Positions 62,336 through 64,000 of a stretch of DNA of 64,000 nucleotides are shown piece by piece. The position numbers and the translations under genes are program-made. Numbering within the stretch: the first letter of the stretch is position 1; each line of letters begins with the position of its first letter. The DNA is from Clostridiales bacterium CHKCI001 (GTDB lineage: Bacteria; Bacillota; Clostridia; Lachnospirales; Lachnospiraceae): contig FCNS01000012.1 in assembly GCA_900045905.1 (NCBI GenBank), positions 186,001 through 250,000 on the forward strand, written 5' to 3'. The notes under the pieces are model-generated. The model worked only from the letters and a program-made list of their open reading frames with translations. It ran no database searches and had not been told where the DNA came from.

Positions 62336-63697
62336 TTGATTCATCAATATAAGAATAATGGATATAATATTATATTAGATGTCAATTCTGGCTCTGTCCA
62401 TGTGGTAGATGATGTGGTGTATGATATCGTTCCATTATTTGAAACGAATACAAAGCAAGAAATTATAACAATGCTGACTGACCGTTATTCAGAGCAAGAA
62501 ATTGAAGAAGCTTGGGATGAAGTAAATATTCTGAAAGAAGATGAGTTATTGTTTACGCCAGATATTTACAGAGATTATATTATAGATTTCAAGCAGAGAA
62601 AAACGGTAGTAAAAGCACTTTGTCTGCATATTGCGCATGATTGTAATTTGGCATGTAAGTACTGTTTTGCAGAAGAGGGAGAATATCATGGCAGAAGAGC
62701 CTTGATGAGTTTTGAAGTTGGAAAAAAAGCACTGGATTTTTTGATTGCAAATTCAGGTAATCGTATTAATTTGGAAGTAGACTTTTTTGGTGGAGAGCCT
62801 TTAATGAATTGGAATGTGGTGAAACGTCTTGTAGAATATGGGCGTTCTCAGGAAAAAGCTCATAATAAAAAGTTTCGTTTTACATTGACAACCAATGGTG
62901 TACTACTGAATGATGAAGTTATGGAATTTTGTAATAAAGAAATGAGTAATGTCGTACTCAGTCTGGATGGAAGAAAAGAAGTAAATGACCAGATGCGTCC
63001 ATTCCGTAATGGAAAAGGAAGTTATGATCTAATTGTTCCAAAGTTCCAGAAATTTGCAGAGAGTCGAAATCAAACCAATTATTACGTTCGTGGTACATTT
63101 ACGAGAGAGAATCTGGATTTCTCCAAAGATGTACTCCATTTTGCGGATCTAGGATTTAAGCAGATGTCAATTGAGCCAGTAGTGGGATTGCCAGAAGAAC
63201 CATATGCGATTCGTGAGGAAGATCTTCCAACTATTATGGAAGAATATGATAAACTGGCAGTAGAATATATTAAGAGAAAAAAAGAAGGAAGAGGATTTAA
63301 CTTTTTCCATTTTATGATTGATTTAGAACAGGGACCATGTGTTGCAAAGCGTTTATCAGGATGTGGTTCAGGAACTGAATACTTGGCAGTAACACCGTGG
63401 GGAGATCTTTACCCATGTCATCAATTTGTTGGACGAGAAGAATTTTTACTTGGTAATGTAGACAATGGAATTGTTAATGAGGCATGTCGAAATGAGTTTA
63501 AATTATGTAATGTCTATGCAAAAGAAAAGTGTCAGAATTGTTTTGCTAAGTTTTATTGCAGCGGTGGCTGCGCTGCAAATTCCTATCAATTTCATGGCTC
63601 CATTACAGATGCATATGAGATTGGATGCGAAATGCAGAAAAAACGCATTGAATGTGCGATCATGATTAAAGCAGCTCTCGCAGATGAGCAAAACTAA
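62336..63697 (+). CDS. scfB: SCIFF maturase, thioether-forming radical SAM/SPASM enzyme
   Basis: A 453-aa enzyme. The frame is open from 62294, but AGGGAG at 62323-62328 is spaced best for the TTG at 62336, giving the family N-terminus MIHQYKNNGYNIILDVNSGS. The radical SAM cluster is CNLACKYC (about 102-109), the peptide-binding RRE region lies before it (about 1-90) and the SPASM auxiliary-cluster Cys run from GCGSG (about 340) through CQNCFAKFYCSGGC (about 399-412) to IGCEMQKK. It joins SCIFF Cys thiols to alpha carbons of acceptor residues. Confidence 0.95.
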   Translation: MIHQYKNNGYNIILDVNSGSVHVVDDVVYDIVPLFETNTKQEIITMLTDRYSEQEIEEAWDEVNILKEDELLFTPDIYRDYIIDFKQRKTVVKALCLHIAHDCNLACKYCFAEEGEYHGRRALMSFEVGKKALDFLIANSGNRINLEVDFFGGEPLMNWNVVKRLVEYGRSQEKAHNKKFRFTLTTNGVLLNDEVMEFCNKEMSNVVLSLDGRKEVNDQMRPFRNGKGSYDLIVPKFQKFAESRNQTNYYVRGTFTRENLDFSKDVLHFADLGFKQMSIEPVVGLPEEPYAIREEDLPTIMEEYDKLAVEYIKRKKEGRGFNFFHFMIDLEQGPCVAKRLSGCGSGTEYLAVTPWGDLYPCHQFVGREEFLLGNVDNGIVNEACRNEFKLCNVYAKEKCQNCFAKFYCSGGCAANSYQFHGSITDAYEIGCEMQKKRIECAIMIKAALADEQN

Positions 63698-63717
63698 GAA
63701 ACAAGGAGAAGATTGCA

Positions 63718-64000
63718 ATGAAGAAGAGAAGTGCAGTGATCCGTCTGATTGCAGTATTGCTAGTTATGGCTTTTATGGCTTATACGGCAATGTTTGGTTT
63801 GGGAAGTGATCAGTCTGGAAGTGTGTACGATGTAAACCTCGGTTTGGATTTAAGAGGTGGTGTGAGTATTACATATCAGGCAGTTGGAGAAGAGACTCCG
63901 TCTGATCAGGATATGGAAGATACACGAAATAAGATGCAAAAACGTGTGGAGAGTAAATCGACAGAAGCTCAGGTATATCGAGAAGGAGCCGATCGAATTA
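63718..64000 (+). CDS. secD: Protein-export protein SecD, N-terminal part (runs off the window)
   Basis: The frame from the ATG at 63718 (AAGGAGAAG upstream) is open to the end of the window (94 codons). A first membrane helix (LIAVLLVMAFMAYTAMFGL) is followed by VNLGLDLRGGVSITYQAV, the SecD signature, and the start of the P1 domain. SecD/SecF use the proton gradient to assist Sec secretion. It lies 20 bases after the SCIFF maturase, as in most Clostridia. Whether it is a separate secD or a secDF fusion cannot be seen. Confidence 0.93.
   Translation, partial: MKKRSAVIRLIAVLLVMAFMAYTAMFGLGSDQSGSVYDVNLGLDLRGGVSITYQAVGEETPSDQDMEDTRNKMQKRVESKSTEAQVYREGADRI

Overview
The window looks like chromosome of a low-GC, Gram-positive anaerobe of the Clostridia, most likely a gut-type Lachnospiraceae. 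The grounds are AT-rich coding DNA with strong AGGAGG-type ribosome sites and TTGACA/TATAAT promoters, the SCIFF peptide with its radical-SAM maturase next to secD, three ChW repeats in a surface glucosaminidase, a clostridial SigA, a multidomain flavodiiron/rubredoxin protein, and an ABC plus GH32 fructan locus. Genus and species cannot be fixed from the sequence alone.

Layout. 1-7.7 kb: the end of a LacI-type regulator, a HAAS-domain membrane protein, an Asn/Ser-rich small protein, a rhodanese, then housekeeping genes (THUMP RNA methyltransferase, secreted C1 protease, rdgB, a phosphodiesterase, rpe). 7.9-9.4 kb: a five-gene tRNA operon (Pro-Gly-His-Gln-Lys), cobO, tRNA-Leu. 9.6-11.4 kb: an IS200/IS605 element with an intact TnpB and a wrecked TnpA. 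11.5-16.7 kb: GNAT, zinc ribbon/TPM pair, MATE pump and sugar acetyltransferase, with two copies of an intergenic repeat. 16.9-24.4 kb: an accessory stretch with twin 44-45 aa proteins, a ChW/glucosaminidase surface protein, a LacI regulator, a PP2C phosphatase with what looks like a kinase stub, an Rpn nuclease, and a 33-aa membrane peptide whose ribosome site can be sequestered in a stem. 24.5-30.2 kb: a fructan/sucrose operon (promoter, two operator-like sites, GH32, ABC binding protein, two permeases, YesL-like protein).

30.4-40.1 kb: flavodiiron protein, a membrane protein of unknown function, methyltransferase, Hsp33, cold-shock protein, PHP phosphatase, Na/Pi transporter. 40.2-45.5 kb: the glycolytic series gap-pgk-tpiA-gpmI with a 122-bp tandem repeat between pgk and tpiA. 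45.8-47.0 kb: an HPr-like protein lacking the phosphorylatable histidine loop, with a LytTR response regulator. 47.1-52.6 kb: a TnpB relic, cyclophilin, then minus-strand plsC-malQ-pncB and a LiaF-like protein. 52.8-64 kb: lipid kinase, sigA, queH, a giant RND transporter with a coiled-coil insert, CorC-like protein, then SCIFF, its maturase and the start of secD.

Most of the window is ordinary core genome. The parts worth a second look are small: the HPr-like/LytTR pair, the twin small ORFs behind a promoter with a shared upstream box, the 33-aa membrane peptide and its truncated relative, the 122-bp repeats in the glycolytic operon, two dispersed intergenic repeat families, and the stand-alone TnpB with a candidate guide RNA. 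No CRISPR array, prophage, rRNA or complete defence island is visible.
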